Source: Oscillospiraceae bacterium (GTDB lineage: Bacteria; Bacillota; Clostridia; Oscillospirales; Acutalibacteraceae). Taken from it: 64,000 nucleotides of DNA. The notes under the pieces were generated by a model. That model was not told the origin of the DNA. It was given only the letters and a program-made list of their open reading frames with translations, and made no database searches. This document shows, piece by piece, positions 8,703 to 17,470 of this stretch. The stretch spans positions 72,535 to 136,534 of the forward strand of contig SVOH01000003.1 in the NCBI GenBank assembly GCA_015066515.1. Direction: 5' to 3'. The position numbers were made by a program, and so were the translations under genes. Positions within the stretch are counted from its first letter, which is position 1; each line of letters begins with the position of its first letter.

Positions 8703-9600
8703 TTTTATCATCCTTTGGTGTCGTGTCTTCTGTAATAGTCTCTTGAAGTTCGAGATCGGAGTATTCGTCGGGGAACACCTCTACATATGTCTTGTCTGCA
8801 ATAGCGGTCTTTTGTTTTTGGTTAATAACAATAAGTGTTACAGCAGCTGCCAAACAAATTACAACCGATACAAGAACCGATACGCGAATATTTCCGAGCA
8901 TAAGGCTATCTGTGCGCAAGTTTTCTACTATTGAGCGCTCAAAGCCGTACCATACACAGTATAAAAGTGTAATGTGACCGCTGAATTTACGCTTTTTGGA
9001 AAAATGATTTAGAACAAAAAAGCCTGCTATACACCAGATCGATTCGTATAAGAAACAGGGGTGTACAAGACCTTCGCCCATTTCGGTGATGGTGCGATTG
9101 CTTTGCATACCCCACCAGTTGCTGCCTGTAAAGGTGCCATAGGCCTCTTGATTCATAAAATTGCCCCAACGACCAATGCCTTGTCCAATTAAAAAGGCGG
9201 TGGCGGCAAGATCAAACATATCAAATATTTTAATTTTTTTGATTTTGCACATAATAGCACCGCAGGTGAATGCACCTATAACCGCGCCGTAAATAGCAAT
9301 ACCCGAAAAGCCTGTTCCAAAGCCAAAAAATTCACCAATGCTATTTAACTTTACACCGTCAAAAATGACGTAGTATAGACGTGCACAAAGTATGGACACC
9401 GGAGTTGTGACAATTACAACATCAAGCATTTTATCGGTATTAACATTAAAACGCTCAGAGTTTTTCATTCCATAGATAATGGCAAGCATAAAGCCAAGTG
9501 CTATTATAATTCCGTACCAATAAATCGGCCAGCTACCAATGTGAAAGGCAATGGGATTTATGGTTAAATGAATTCCAAAAATGGTAACATCATAACTCAT
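8695..9600 (-). CDS. lgt: prolipoprotein diacylglyceryl transferase
   Basis: Lgt moves diacylglyceryl from phosphatidylglycerol to the lipobox cysteine of pre-lipoproteins at the cytoplasmic membrane. The 301-residue protein shows about seven hydrophobic segments and the Lgt signature GRWGNFMNQEAYG, with the HPCFLYES motif later. The C-terminus carries an acidic tail of about 40 residues beyond the usual core. A GGAGGACT ribosome binding site supports the start. The three GH16 genes downstream in the same run encode lipoproteins and are thus direct substrates of this enzyme. Confidence 0.96.
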   Translation of the reverse strand: MSYDVTIFGIHLTINPIAFHIGSWPIYWYGIIIALGFMLAIIYGMKNSERFNVNTDKMLDVVIVTTPVSILCARLYYVIFDGVKLNSIGEFFGFGTGFSGIAIYGAVIGAFTCGAIMCKIKKIKIFDMFDLAATAFLIGQGIGRWGNFMNQEAYGTFTGSNWWGMQSNRTITEMGEGLVHPCFLYESIWCIAGFFVLNHFSKKRKFSGHITLLYCVWYGFERSIVENLRTDSLMLGNIRVSVLVSVVICLAAAVTLIVINQKQKTAIADKTYVEVFPDEYSDLELQETITEDTTPKDDKNE

Positions 9601-9602
9601 TT

Positions 9603-10874
9603 TTAGTCCTCCAAAGGTTTGATTACCGATAAAACGGCATTTTCATCACAAAATACATCAAAGCGCTTCATAACGTCATCGTAGCTTACTGACTTTAACA
9701 TTTTTATTTCATCAAAAAGGCTATAGCCGCACATAGCGCACTCGGTAAGGCTCATAGCAAGGTTTTCTACACTGTTAAAACGACGTACCATATCGCCATA
9801 CATAGCGCATTTAACGGCTGAAAATAGTTTTTTGCTAACGCCCTCGGTGCGTAGACGATTAATTTCTGCCTTGATTTCGGATGCTACACGCTCGGGGTCA
9901 CACGATTCACCTTCAAATATAACAGCGGCATAGCCATTGCCGTTAAAATACTCACTGCCAAAATCATCGTTTATTAGACCATCGTTCATAAGTTGAGCGT
10001 AAAGGGGAGATGCATCACCACAAATAATCTGCAAAAGTAAATCTACACAAATTTTGCTTTTGAGTCTGCGGTGAGGAGTGTTTATTTTTTGCTTGAAGCC
10101 TAAGCAGAACATAGGCGTATTTACGGCAAGTCTTTGTTCTACGTAGGGCTTAACAATAGTTTGTGGTTCATCGAATTCGCCGCGTGTAATCTCCACGGGC
10201 TCGCGGTCAATTATTGAACTTTCAATTTGCTTTAAGGTTTTATCGGTGTCAATATTACCAACAAGACAGATAAACATATTGGCAGGATTATAAAAAGTTT
10301 CATAGCATTTATAAAGCAAGTCGGCATCTATTTGTGCGATTGACTCTACAGTACCTGCAATATCAATACGAACAGGGTGGTTATGATACATACCTTTTAG
10401 TAGGTTGAACATAACTCGCCATCCCGGATTGTCGTCATACATACGAATTTCTTGACCGATAATGCCCTGTTCTTTTTCTACGTTTTCTTTTGTGAAATAT
10501 GGAGACTGAACAAAGCTAAGCAATATATCAAGATTTTCGTAAAAATTATCACTACAAGAAAAAAGGTAACAAGTACGGTCAAACGAGGTGAACGCATTAG
10601 CAAAGGCACCGGTTTTTGCGTATTTTGAAAAAGCATCACCGTCTTCGCCTTCAAAAAGCTTGTGCTCTAAGTAGTGGGCAATACCCTCAGGTACGGTTAT
10701 CATTTCATCGCTATTTTTTGAAAATCGTGTATCGATAGAGCCGTAGCGGGTACCGTAAATGGCATAGCTTGAAGAATATTGTGGCTTTTCCATAATATAG
10801 ATATTAAGGCCGTTTGGCATGGTTGCCATTACGTAACTTTCTTCGCCAAAGCCTTCAAAAATCCGCTTTTTCAT
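9603..10874 (-). CDS. M16 family zinc peptidase, active-site subunit (YmfH-like)
   Basis: The 423-residue protein belongs to the M16 (insulinase/pitrilysin) peptidases. The inverted zinc motif HxxEH is present as HYLEH at residues 67-71, and a third ligand Glu is expected in EQGIIGQEIRMYDD. This is the catalytic half of the Firmicute YmfF/YmfH pair; in related systems paired M16 proteins degrade or process small peptides. Its start codon overlaps the stop of the inactive partner gene (TAATG), indicating coupled translation and a likely stoichiometric complex. The start has a GGAGGGTG ribosome binding site. No signal peptide is seen, so it should be cytosolic. Confidence 0.9.
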   Translation of the reverse strand: MKKRIFEGFGEESYVMATMPNGLNIYIMEKPQYSSSYAIYGTRYGSIDTRFSKNSDEMITVPEGIAHYLEHKLFEGEDGDAFSKYAKTGAFANAFTSFDRTCYLFSCSDNFYENLDILLSFVQSPYFTKENVEKEQGIIGQEIRMYDDNPGWRVMFNLLKGMYHNHPVRIDIAGTVESIAQIDADLLYKCYETFYNPANMFICLVGNIDTDKTLKQIESSIIDREPVEITRGEFDEPQTIVKPYVEQRLAVNTPMFCLGFKQKINTPHRRLKSKICVDLLLQIICGDASPLYAQLMNDGLINDDFGSEYFNGNGYAAVIFEGESCDPERVASEIKAEINRLRTEGVSKKLFSAVKCAMYGDMVRRFNSVENLAMSLTECAMCGYSLFDEIKMLKSVSYDDVMKRFDVFCDENAVLSVIKPLED

Positions 10875-12160
10875 TAGTTTTCACCCTCCTTATCGTTTGG
10901 TAATAACTTATATACTGTGTGCAGTTTAACGCCTCTTGCTGCATAAACCACGTCATTGCGTGTAACCTTTAATATATCTTCGGCTGCTTCCTCGGGAGAA
11001 ATAAGCTTATCTTTAACGATTTTAAGTGAATACCAAGCATCAAGTAGCCCTTGAGAATCATTGTAAGATTTGAAAGAATCGGTAATGCTTTTTATAGATG
11101 ATTGATACTCTTCATCGGTAAATAGGTTTTGCTTCATTATATCAAGCTGATTTAAAATTTCTTTTTCTGCTTTTATGGCATTTTCTTTTTCGATACCGCT
11201 GTCAACTGTGATAAGGCCCTTTGCTTTTACAGAGCTTGATGCACAGTAGTAGCATAAACTGTATTTTTCACGAACATTAGTAAATAGGCGAGAGTAAGGG
11301 CCACCACCAAAAATGTCGCACATAACTGTTAGAGCTGCGGTAGAAGAATCGTCACCATAAAGCTCACTTGAAAAGCCCATACAAAGCTTACCCTGAGCTA
11401 TATCCATTTTTTCGATTACTGTGTTGGGAGTCGAAACAGCCTTGGTAGGTATACTCTTGGTGCAGTCGGGTATATTATCTCGTGCAATGGCGCCAAGCTT
11501 TTGAGAAAGATTATCAAAAAGACCCTGTGGCATAGAGCGAGAGATAACGTTTACACGTAAAAATGCTGTAGAGAGTAGCTTGCCCCAAGCGGCATAAAGT
11601 GACGTGCCTGTGATTTTCTCTACCTGTTCTTCTGTACCGCATTTTGACAGGCCATAGGCTTCGCCTTTGTACATTTCTTCTATTAAACGCTTTTTAGCGT
11701 AAGTGCGTTTTTGAGCGAGGTCACCGCGGATATGTTCAATAGCCTTGCGTTTTTCACGAGAAACATCCTCTTCACAAAATGCGCCGTTTTCTACCTTGGG
11801 CTCAAATACAAGCTGGGTAAGAAGTTTAACTGCGTTATCACAAAGTGACTCGTCATCTAAGGCAAAGCGGTCATCTATGGTAGATATTGCTATCTTAAGT
11901 AGCTGATAGTCGCCGACCTTTTCAGCGCTTGCTGATAGGTTGGCACCGTAAAGCTTTGCAAGCTTAAAGTTAAGCGACGAAAAATCGGGGTAGGCTGCGC
12001 TGCATGTAGTCATAAGGAAGGGGAGTAGCGCATACTCGGCAACGGTGTCACTTGATAGCGGCACGTAAAAGTTAAAAGAAATGAGGGTGGTGTTAAAGCG
12101 GTCGTTTTTAATAAACACACCCTCGGCACCATTTGAAAGTTGTGTAATTTTAGCAGACAT
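10874..12160 (-). CDS. M16 family peptidase-like protein without zinc motif (YmfF-like)
   Basis: This 428-residue protein has the M16 fold signatures (GGGPYSRLFTNVREKYSLCYY in the C-terminal half) but no HxxEH. The corresponding N-terminal region reads AEYALLPFLMTTC, so it should be catalytically inactive and act as the partner of the gene downstream. The start at 12160 is chosen because AGGAGG lies seven bases upstream; an in-frame ATG at 12181 has no comparable site and would overlap maf. M16 pairs of one active and one inactive subunit are well known, and the coupled junction with the active subunit supports that reading. Confidence 0.87.
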   Translation of the reverse strand: MSAKITQLSNGAEGVFIKNDRFNTTLISFNFYVPLSSDTVAEYALLPFLMTTCSAAYPDFSSLNFKLAKLYGANLSASAEKVGDYQLLKIAISTIDDRFALDDESLCDNAVKLLTQLVFEPKVENGAFCEEDVSREKRKAIEHIRGDLAQKRTYAKKRLIEEMYKGEAYGLSKCGTEEQVEKITGTSLYAAWGKLLSTAFLRVNVISRSMPQGLFDNLSQKLGAIARDNIPDCTKSIPTKAVSTPNTVIEKMDIAQGKLCMGFSSELYGDDSSTAALTVMCDIFGGGPYSRLFTNVREKYSLCYYCASSSVKAKGLITVDSGIEKENAIKAEKEILNQLDIMKQNLFTDEEYQSSIKSITDSFKSYNDSQGLLDAWYSLKIVKDKLISPEEAAEDILKVTRNDVVYAARGVKLHTVYKLLPNDKEGEN

Positions 12161-12177
12161 TTTGTTCCTCCTAAAAA

Positions 12178-12744
12178 TCAAATATTTATATCAAAATTTT
12201 TTAACATAAGTGATAATTCACAAACGGGAAGACCCACTACGTTAAAGTAGTCGCCTACAATACCGCTTACAAATTTTGAAGCACGTCCCTGAATACCGTA
12301 CGCGCCTGCCTTGTCCATTGGCTCTAAAGTGTCGATGTACGCTGTTATTTCGTCGTCGGCAATATTACGGAATGTAACTGTAGTTGTAACGACGCGGGTT
12401 TCGTGTCTGTTACCATTAAGTACCGTAACAGCAGTGTGAACATTGTGACTTTTTCCTGAAAGACTTTTAAGCATACGGGCAGCGTCACTTTGGTCTTTGG
12501 GTTTGCCCATAAGGGTGCCGCCGAGTTCAACAATTGTATCGGCCGAGATTACGATGCTATCGCTATCAAGTTTACTTGCCACAGCGGCAGCCTTTTGATA
12601 ACTTATACGTGCTACCTCATCAGTAACGGGTAGCGACGGGTCCATAGTTTCATCTATATCGGCAGTGATAATCTGAAATTTTAAATCCAATAGCCCCAGC
12701 AGTTCTTTACGGCGAGGAGATTTTGACGCTAAAACAATCTTCAT
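12178..12744 (-). CDS. maf: Maf family nucleoside triphosphate pyrophosphatase
   Basis: Maf proteins hydrolyse non-canonical or modified nucleoside triphosphates (dTTP/UTP or m5-type) to monophosphates and have been linked to septum formation. The 188-residue product starts at MKIVLASKSPRRKELL, the canonical Maf N-terminus, which places the start at 12744 rather than further upstream. Other conserved parts are ADTIVELGG and GKPKDQSDAARML. The ribosome binding site is weak. It is the first gene of the nine-gene minus-strand run. Confidence 0.94.
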   Translation of the reverse strand: MKIVLASKSPRRKELLGLLDLKFQIITADIDETMDPSLPVTDEVARISYQKAAAVASKLDSDSIVISADTIVELGGTLMGKPKDQSDAARMLKSLSGKSHNVHTAVTVLNGNRHETRVVTTTVTFRNIADDEITAYIDTLEPMDKAGAYGIQGRASKFVSGIVGDYFNVVGLPVCELSLMLKNFDINI

Positions 12745-12779
12745 ACAAACATTTTCCCACTTTAACTTATATTTAATAT

Positions 12780-12808
12780 ATAATAACATAAATGTTGCAT
12801 TTTTGCAA
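12780..12808 (-). promoter_or_regulatory. predicted promoter of the maf-to-GH16 run
   Basis: On the minus strand TTGCAA (12803-12808) and TATTAT (12780-12785) are separated by 17 bp. The -35 lies inside a small dyad, GTTGCA and TGCAAC around four T. It points at maf and would serve the nine-gene run down to 3336. Confidence 0.55.
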
Positions 12809-12831
12809 CGGGTATATTATCAATATTTTTC

Positions 12832-12860
12832 TTGTATTTATCAATATCTTGTGATATAAT
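12832..12860 (+). promoter_or_regulatory. predicted nrdR promoter
   Basis: TTGTAT (12832-12837) and TATAAT (12855-12860) are separated by 17 bp, with a TG one base before the -10 (extended -10). It lies 33 bases upstream of the nrdR ATG, back to back with the maf promoter. Confidence 0.75.
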
Positions 12861-12892
12861 TAAACATAAATATGTATATAGGTGGTATTGTT

Positions 12893-13345
12893 ATGAAATG
12901 TCCTTTTTGCGGTTATGAAGAAAGTAAGGTAATTGACTCTCGTCCAACAGACGAAGGCGAGCGTATTCGTCGCCGTCGTGAGTGCCTTGAATGTGGAAAG
13001 CGTTTTACAACTTACGAGATGATTGAAAGTCTTCCAATAGTTGTTATTAAAAAAGACGGTTCGCGCGAGACCTTTGACCGTCAAAAGCTTCTTACAGGTA
13101 TGCTTCGCGCTTGTGAAAAACGCCCAGTATCTATCGAGATGCTTGATCACGCTATCAGCGACATTGAAACCGTTATTCAAAACTCGCTTGATCGTGAGGT
13201 TAGCAGTGATAAAATCGGCGAGCTCGTTATGGAAAAGCTAAAGGAAATTGACGAGGTTGCTTACGTGCGTTTTGCATCGGTTTACCGTCAATTTAAGGAC
13301 ATCAACACCTTTATGGATGAGCTTAACAAACTACTCAGCAAATAG
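12893..13345 (+). CDS. nrdR: transcriptional repressor NrdR
   Basis: NrdR represses ribonucleotide reductase genes in response to ATP/dATP. The 150 residues are the family length: a zinc ribbon (CPFCGY ... CLECGKRF) at residues 3-34, the basic [10 protein letters not shown] stretch, and the ATP-cone domain from about residue 49. The start at 12893 gives the canonical [14 protein letters not shown]-terminus and follows AGGTGG. It heads a plus-strand run with gltX and glnS. No ribonucleotide reductase gene is in the window, so its targets lie elsewhere. Confidence 0.96.
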   Translation: MKCPFCGYEESKVIDSRPTDEGERIRRRRECLECGKRFTTYEMIESLPIVVIKKDGSRETFDRQKLLTGMLRACEKRPVSIEMLDHAISDIETVIQNSLDREVSSDKIGELVMEKLKEIDEVAYVRFASVYRQFKDINTFMDELNKLLSK

Positions 13346-13360
13346 GAGAATCTTTTTAAA

Positions 13361-15016
13361 ATGGACAATCGCGAACTCTTGGCAGAGCTTTTACTGCCAA
13401 ATATTGATAAAACACCTGAATATTATGAGAATTTATACCCCGAGCGCAATCTGCCCGAGGGGGCGCGTGTTACCCGTGTAGCACCGTCACCTACAGGTTA
13501 TTTGCATTTGGGTACGCTCTTTACATCGCTTGTAAACCGAATTACTGCTACATCGTCGGGCGGTGTGTTTTATACCCGTATAGAAGACACCGACAAAAAG
13601 CGTGAGGTAGAAGGCGGTATAGAGGATATTATAGACGGCCTTTGGCGCTTTGGTATTACTATTGACGAGGGCTTTATAAGCGGCAGTGAGCAAAAGGGTA
13701 TATACGGCCCTTACCAGCAAAGCCACCGCGCCGAGATTTACCAGACATACGTAAAAGACCTTATTAAAAAAGGTCTTGCATATCCTTGCTTTTGCACGGC
13801 CGAGGATTTAGAGGCAGTACGCAAAGTGCAAGAAGAAAACAAAATTCGTACAGGCTATCACGGCGAGTATGCGCGTCATCGTGATATTACCTACCAAGAG
13901 GCAAAGGCGCTTATAGACGAGGGTAAGCCCTTTGTTGTGCGTTTGCGTTCACCGGGTAGTGAAGAAAACCGCATTACCTTTGACGATACCATTAAGGGCA
14001 AGATTGAAATGCCCGAAAATGATGAGGATTTTGTACTGCTTAAATCTGATGGAATACCCACTTACCACTTTGCGCACGCTATTGACGACCACCTAATGCA
14101 CACAACACACGTGCTCCGCGGTGATGAGTGGATTTCATCGGTGCCAAAGCATATACAACTCTTTAAATTGTTAGGCTTCAAGGTGCCAAAGTACGGTCAC
14201 GTGTCACCTATAATGAAGCTTGATAACGGCGCAAAACGTAAGATAAGCAAACGTAAAGACCCCGAGGCTGCAGTTCATTTCTTTGCAGAGCAGGGTTATG
14301 AATCAATTTGTGTTATAGAGTATCTTATGACTATAGCGGCATCCGATTTTGAGGATTGGCGCCGTGCTAACCCCGATGCCGACTACCGCACCTTTAAGTT
14401 TAACCTTAAAAAGATGTCGGTGTCAGGAGCACTCTTTGACGAAAACAAGCTTAACGACGTAAGTAAAACCAAGATTGCTGCTATGAAGAGCGACGAGGTT
14501 TACGACCGTCTTACCGCTTGGGCAAAAGAGTTTGACGGCGAGTTTTACGAGATGCTTGCTGCAAACCCCGACTTTACAAAGGGTATGCTCAGCATTGACC
14601 GTGATGACGCTAAAAAGCCACGTAAGGATTTGGCTAAATGGAGCGAAGCAAAGCAGTATTTTGCCTACTTCTTTGATGCGCTCTACACACCAAATCACAC
14701 ATTACCTGAAAATATTGATGCCGCTGATGCAAAGGCGTTTTTGGCAGAATATAAAAAGGTTTATGACGTGGTAGATGATAGACAGGCTTGGTTTGATAAA
14801 ATTAAGTTGGTAGCGCCAAAGCTTCAGTTTGCCGCCGAAACTAAGGAGTATAAGGCAAATCCCGATGCTTACAAGGGTAGCGCGGGTGACCTTAGCACAA
14901 TACTTCGTATTGCGATTACGGGACGCACAAACACACCCGACCTTTGCAGCATTATGCAAGTACTGGGTTATGACGAATGCATTAAGCGTATAGACGCTAT
15001 GATAGAGGTTTTATAA
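13361..15016 (+). CDS. gltX: glutamate--tRNA ligase
   Basis: GltX charges tRNA-Glu with glutamate using ATP. The class I synthetase signatures are PSPTGYLHLG (HIGH-type) near residue 42 and KISKRKDPE (KMSKS-type) near residue 290. At 551 residues it is longer than the common form of about 480, with an N-terminal extension of about 35 residues (MDNRELLAEL...) and a longer anticodon-binding half. It is followed after one base by glnS. Having a separate GlnRS suggests this GluRS could be of the discriminating type, but sequence inspection does not settle that. Confidence 0.94.
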   Translation: MDNRELLAELLLPNIDKTPEYYENLYPERNLPEGARVTRVAPSPTGYLHLGTLFTSLVNRITATSSGGVFYTRIEDTDKKREVEGGIEDIIDGLWRFGITIDEGFISGSEQKGIYGPYQQSHRAEIYQTYVKDLIKKGLAYPCFCTAEDLEAVRKVQEENKIRTGYHGEYARHRDITYQEAKALIDEGKPFVVRLRSPGSEENRITFDDTIKGKIEMPENDEDFVLLKSDGIPTYHFAHAIDDHLMHTTHVLRGDEWISSVPKHIQLFKLLGFKVPKYGHVSPIMKLDNGAKRKISKRKDPEAAVHFFAEQGYESICVIEYLMTIAASDFEDWRRANPDADYRTFKFNLKKMSVSGALFDENKLNDVSKTKIAAMKSDEVYDRLTAWAKEFDGEFYEMLAANPDFTKGMLSIDRDDAKKPRKDLAKWSEAKQYFAYFFDALYTPNHTLPENIDAADAKAFLAEYKKVYDVVDDRQAWFDKIKLVAPKLQFAAETKEYKANPDAYKGSAGDLSTILRIAITGRTNTPDLCSIMQVLGYDECIKRIDAMIEVL

Positions 15017-15017
15017 A

Positions 15018-16715
15018 ATGGAAGAAAACAAGGTTTTAAACGAAGAAGTTGAGGAAGTAAAGCCATCCAACTTTATTTATGATTTTATTGACGAGGATTT
15101 AGCTGAGGGCGTGTATAGCCGTGTGCAAACACGTTTCCCGCCAGAGCCAAACGGCTATTTGCATATAGGTCACGCAAAGGCTATTTGCATTGACTTTGGC
15201 ACAGCCGAAAAATATAAGGGCAAGTGTAACCTTCGTCTTGACGATACCAACCCCACAAAAGAAGATGTTGAGTATGTTGACGCTATTATGGAAGACATCA
15301 AGTGGTTGGGCTTCGACTGGGACAACGTATATTACGCATCCGATTATTTTGATTTTATCTACGAGTGCGCTCTAAAGCTTATTGATAAAGGTCTTGCATA
15401 TATTGACGAGTCAACTGCTGACGAAATTCGTGAAATGCGCGGCACTCTTACCGAACCCGGTAAAAACAGCCCATATCGCGACAGACCTATTGCCGAAACA
15501 AAAGAATTATTTGCAAAAATGACAGCAGGCGAAATAGAAGAGGGTAAAATGGTGCTTCGTGCTAAAATTGATATGGCATCATCAAACCTTAATATGCGTG
15601 ACCCTGTTATTTACCGTGTGCTTAAAGCACATCATCACCGTACAGGTGACAAATGGTGTGTTTACCCAATGTATGACTTTGCTCATCCGCTTAGCGACGC
15701 GCGTGAGGGTGTTACACACTCACTTTGTTCATTAGAGTTTGAAAACCATCGCCCACTTTATAACTGGGTGCTTGAGGCGGCTGACATAAATGTTGAGCCA
15801 CCACGTCAGATTGAGTTTGCGCGTATGAACGTAAACTACACTTTGACTAGTAAACGTAAGTGCTTAAAGCTTGTAAACGACGGACTTGTCAGCGGTTGGG
15901 ACGATCCACGAATGGCTACCATTTGCGGTATGCGCCGCCGCGGTTATCCGTCACAGGCAGTACGCGCTTTTGTTGACAAAATCGGTGTTTCAAAGGCTTA
16001 TAGCGTAATTGACTATGCGCTGCTTGAATCTTGTGTTCGTGATTATCTTAACGAAAACGCTGACAGAGCTATGGCGGTGCTTCGTCCACTTAAAGTTATT
16101 ATTGATAACTATCCAGAGGGAAAACAAGAGCAAATTGAGGTTGATGTTAACCCAAATAAGCCCGAGCAAGGCACGACAAGCGTAACATTTTCTCGTGAGA
16201 TATTTATTGAAGACGATGACTTTATGTTAGACCCACCGGGCAAATATTTCCGTCTTTGCCCTGCAAAAGAGGTTAGACTTAAAGGTGCATATTTTGTAAA
16301 ATATGCTTCACACGAAGAGGACGCAGACGGCAATATCACCGCAGTTCACTGCACCTATGATCCCGAAAGCCGCGGCGGCGAAGCACCCGACGGCCGCAAG
16401 GTTAAGGGCACACTGCACTGGGTAAGCGCAGAAAACTGCGTAAAAGCCGAGGTTCGTCTTTATGACCGACTCTTTAACGTAGAAAACCCAAGTGACGAAG
16501 AGGGTGTATCATCCTTTGCTGATAACCTCAACCCCGAGTCACTTACCGTTTTAAGTGATGCTGTTATTGATGCTTCTCTTAAAGACGTTAAGGTAGGGGA
16601 TACCTTCCAGTTTATGCGTCAAGGTTACTTCTGCGTAGATAAGGATTCAACCGCTGATAAAATAGTCTTTAACCGCACAGTTGCGCTCAAAGACTCATTT
16701 GCTAAGAAAAAATGA
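15018..16715 (+). CDS. glnS: glutamine--tRNA ligase
   Basis: GlnS charges tRNA-Gln directly with glutamine. The HIGH-type motif is PPEPNGYLHIGHAK near residue 41 and the KMSKS-type motif is TSKRK. The GlnRS-specific segments LRLDDTNPTKED and DWDNVYYASDYF are present, and the 565-residue length is normal. Many Firmicutes lack GlnRS and use GatCAB amidation instead, so its placement directly behind gltX is notable. The start lies two bases after the gltX stop, with GAGG inside gltX. The stop overlaps the next start as ATGA. Confidence 0.96.
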   Translation: MEENKVLNEEVEEVKPSNFIYDFIDEDLAEGVYSRVQTRFPPEPNGYLHIGHAKAICIDFGTAEKYKGKCNLRLDDTNPTKEDVEYVDAIMEDIKWLGFDWDNVYYASDYFDFIYECALKLIDKGLAYIDESTADEIREMRGTLTEPGKNSPYRDRPIAETKELFAKMTAGEIEEGKMVLRAKIDMASSNLNMRDPVIYRVLKAHHHRTGDKWCVYPMYDFAHPLSDAREGVTHSLCSLEFENHRPLYNWVLEAADINVEPPRQIEFARMNVNYTLTSKRKCLKLVNDGLVSGWDDPRMATICGMRRRGYPSQAVRAFVDKIGVSKAYSVIDYALLESCVRDYLNENADRAMAVLRPLKVIIDNYPEGKQEQIEVDVNPNKPEQGTTSVTFSREIFIEDDDFMLDPPGKYFRLCPAKEVRLKGAYFVKYASHEEDADGNITAVHCTYDPESRGGEAPDGRKVKGTLHWVSAENCVKAEVRLYDRLFNVENPSDEEGVSSFADNLNPESLTVLSDAVIDASLKDVKVGDTFQFMRQGYFCVDKDSTADKIVFNRTVALKDSFAKKK

Positions 16716-17458
16716 TGACAGTAAATAATATTTTAGAATTTCTCTCGGAAAAATACCCGCTTGATACCGCGTGTGATTTCGACAACGTTGGTCTTTTGGT
16801 GGGGGATAAGAATGCCGCAGTTACAAAGGCAGTTATATGCCTTGACTGCGATATAAATGCAGTAAACTATGCTAAAAGTATTGGCGCCGAGCTTATTATA
16901 ACGCACCATCCTGTAATTTTTTCGGGGCTTAAAAGCATACTTGCAGGCGGCGTGGTTTACGAGCTTGTAAAGAGTGATATATCGGTAATATCGATGCACA
17001 CAAATCTTGATATTGCCGTTGGTGGTGTTACCGAGAATTTGTGCGAGGCTATCGGTCTTAAAAATGTAAAACCGTTTATGGCTCACGATGGCTTTTTAAT
17101 CCGTGAAGCAGAGTGTGATATAAACGACGCCGATAAGTTAGCCGAGCATATAAAGAGAAAGCTTTGTACTGCTGTACGTTACGCAGATAGCGGTAAGGCT
17201 ATTTGCCGCGTTCTTGTGTGCTCGGGCTCGGGCGGAAATTATCTTGGCGACGTTATAAGTGGCGGATACGATGCGCTGATTTCTGCTGATATTAAGCATA
17301 ACGTGTTTATTGACGCTGTAAACAGTGGCGTTGCTGTGTTTGATGCAGGTCACTACCAAAGTGAGAATGTGATAATAAAGCCGTTTGGTATCCTGTTGTC
17401 AAGCAATTTCAGTGACATAGAATTTGAGTATTATAACAATAATATTAAATTTATTTAA
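16712..17458 (+). CDS. NIF3/YbgI-family dinuclear metal centre protein
   Basis: The 248-residue protein belongs to the NIF3-like family (YqfO/YbgI), which forms toroidal hexamers with a dinuclear metal site. Its biochemical role is poorly defined; a GTP cyclohydrolase I type 2 annotation is common but unproven. Family hallmarks are DFDNVGLLVGD near the start, LIITHHPVIFSG with the metal-binding His pair, SMHTNLDIA, and DAGHYQSENV near the C-terminus. It is the short form without the inserted PII-like domain. It overlaps the glnS stop by four bases. Confidence 0.9.
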   Translation: MMTVNNILEFLSEKYPLDTACDFDNVGLLVGDKNAAVTKAVICLDCDINAVNYAKSIGAELIITHHPVIFSGLKSILAGGVVYELVKSDISVISMHTNLDIAVGGVTENLCEAIGLKNVKPFMAHDGFLIREAECDINDADKLAEHIKRKLCTAVRYADSGKAICRVLVCSGSGGNYLGDVISGGYDALISADIKHNVFIDAVNSGVAVFDAGHYQSENVIIKPFGILLSSNFSDIEFEYYNNNIKFI

Positions 17459-17470
17459 GCGGTGATTTTT

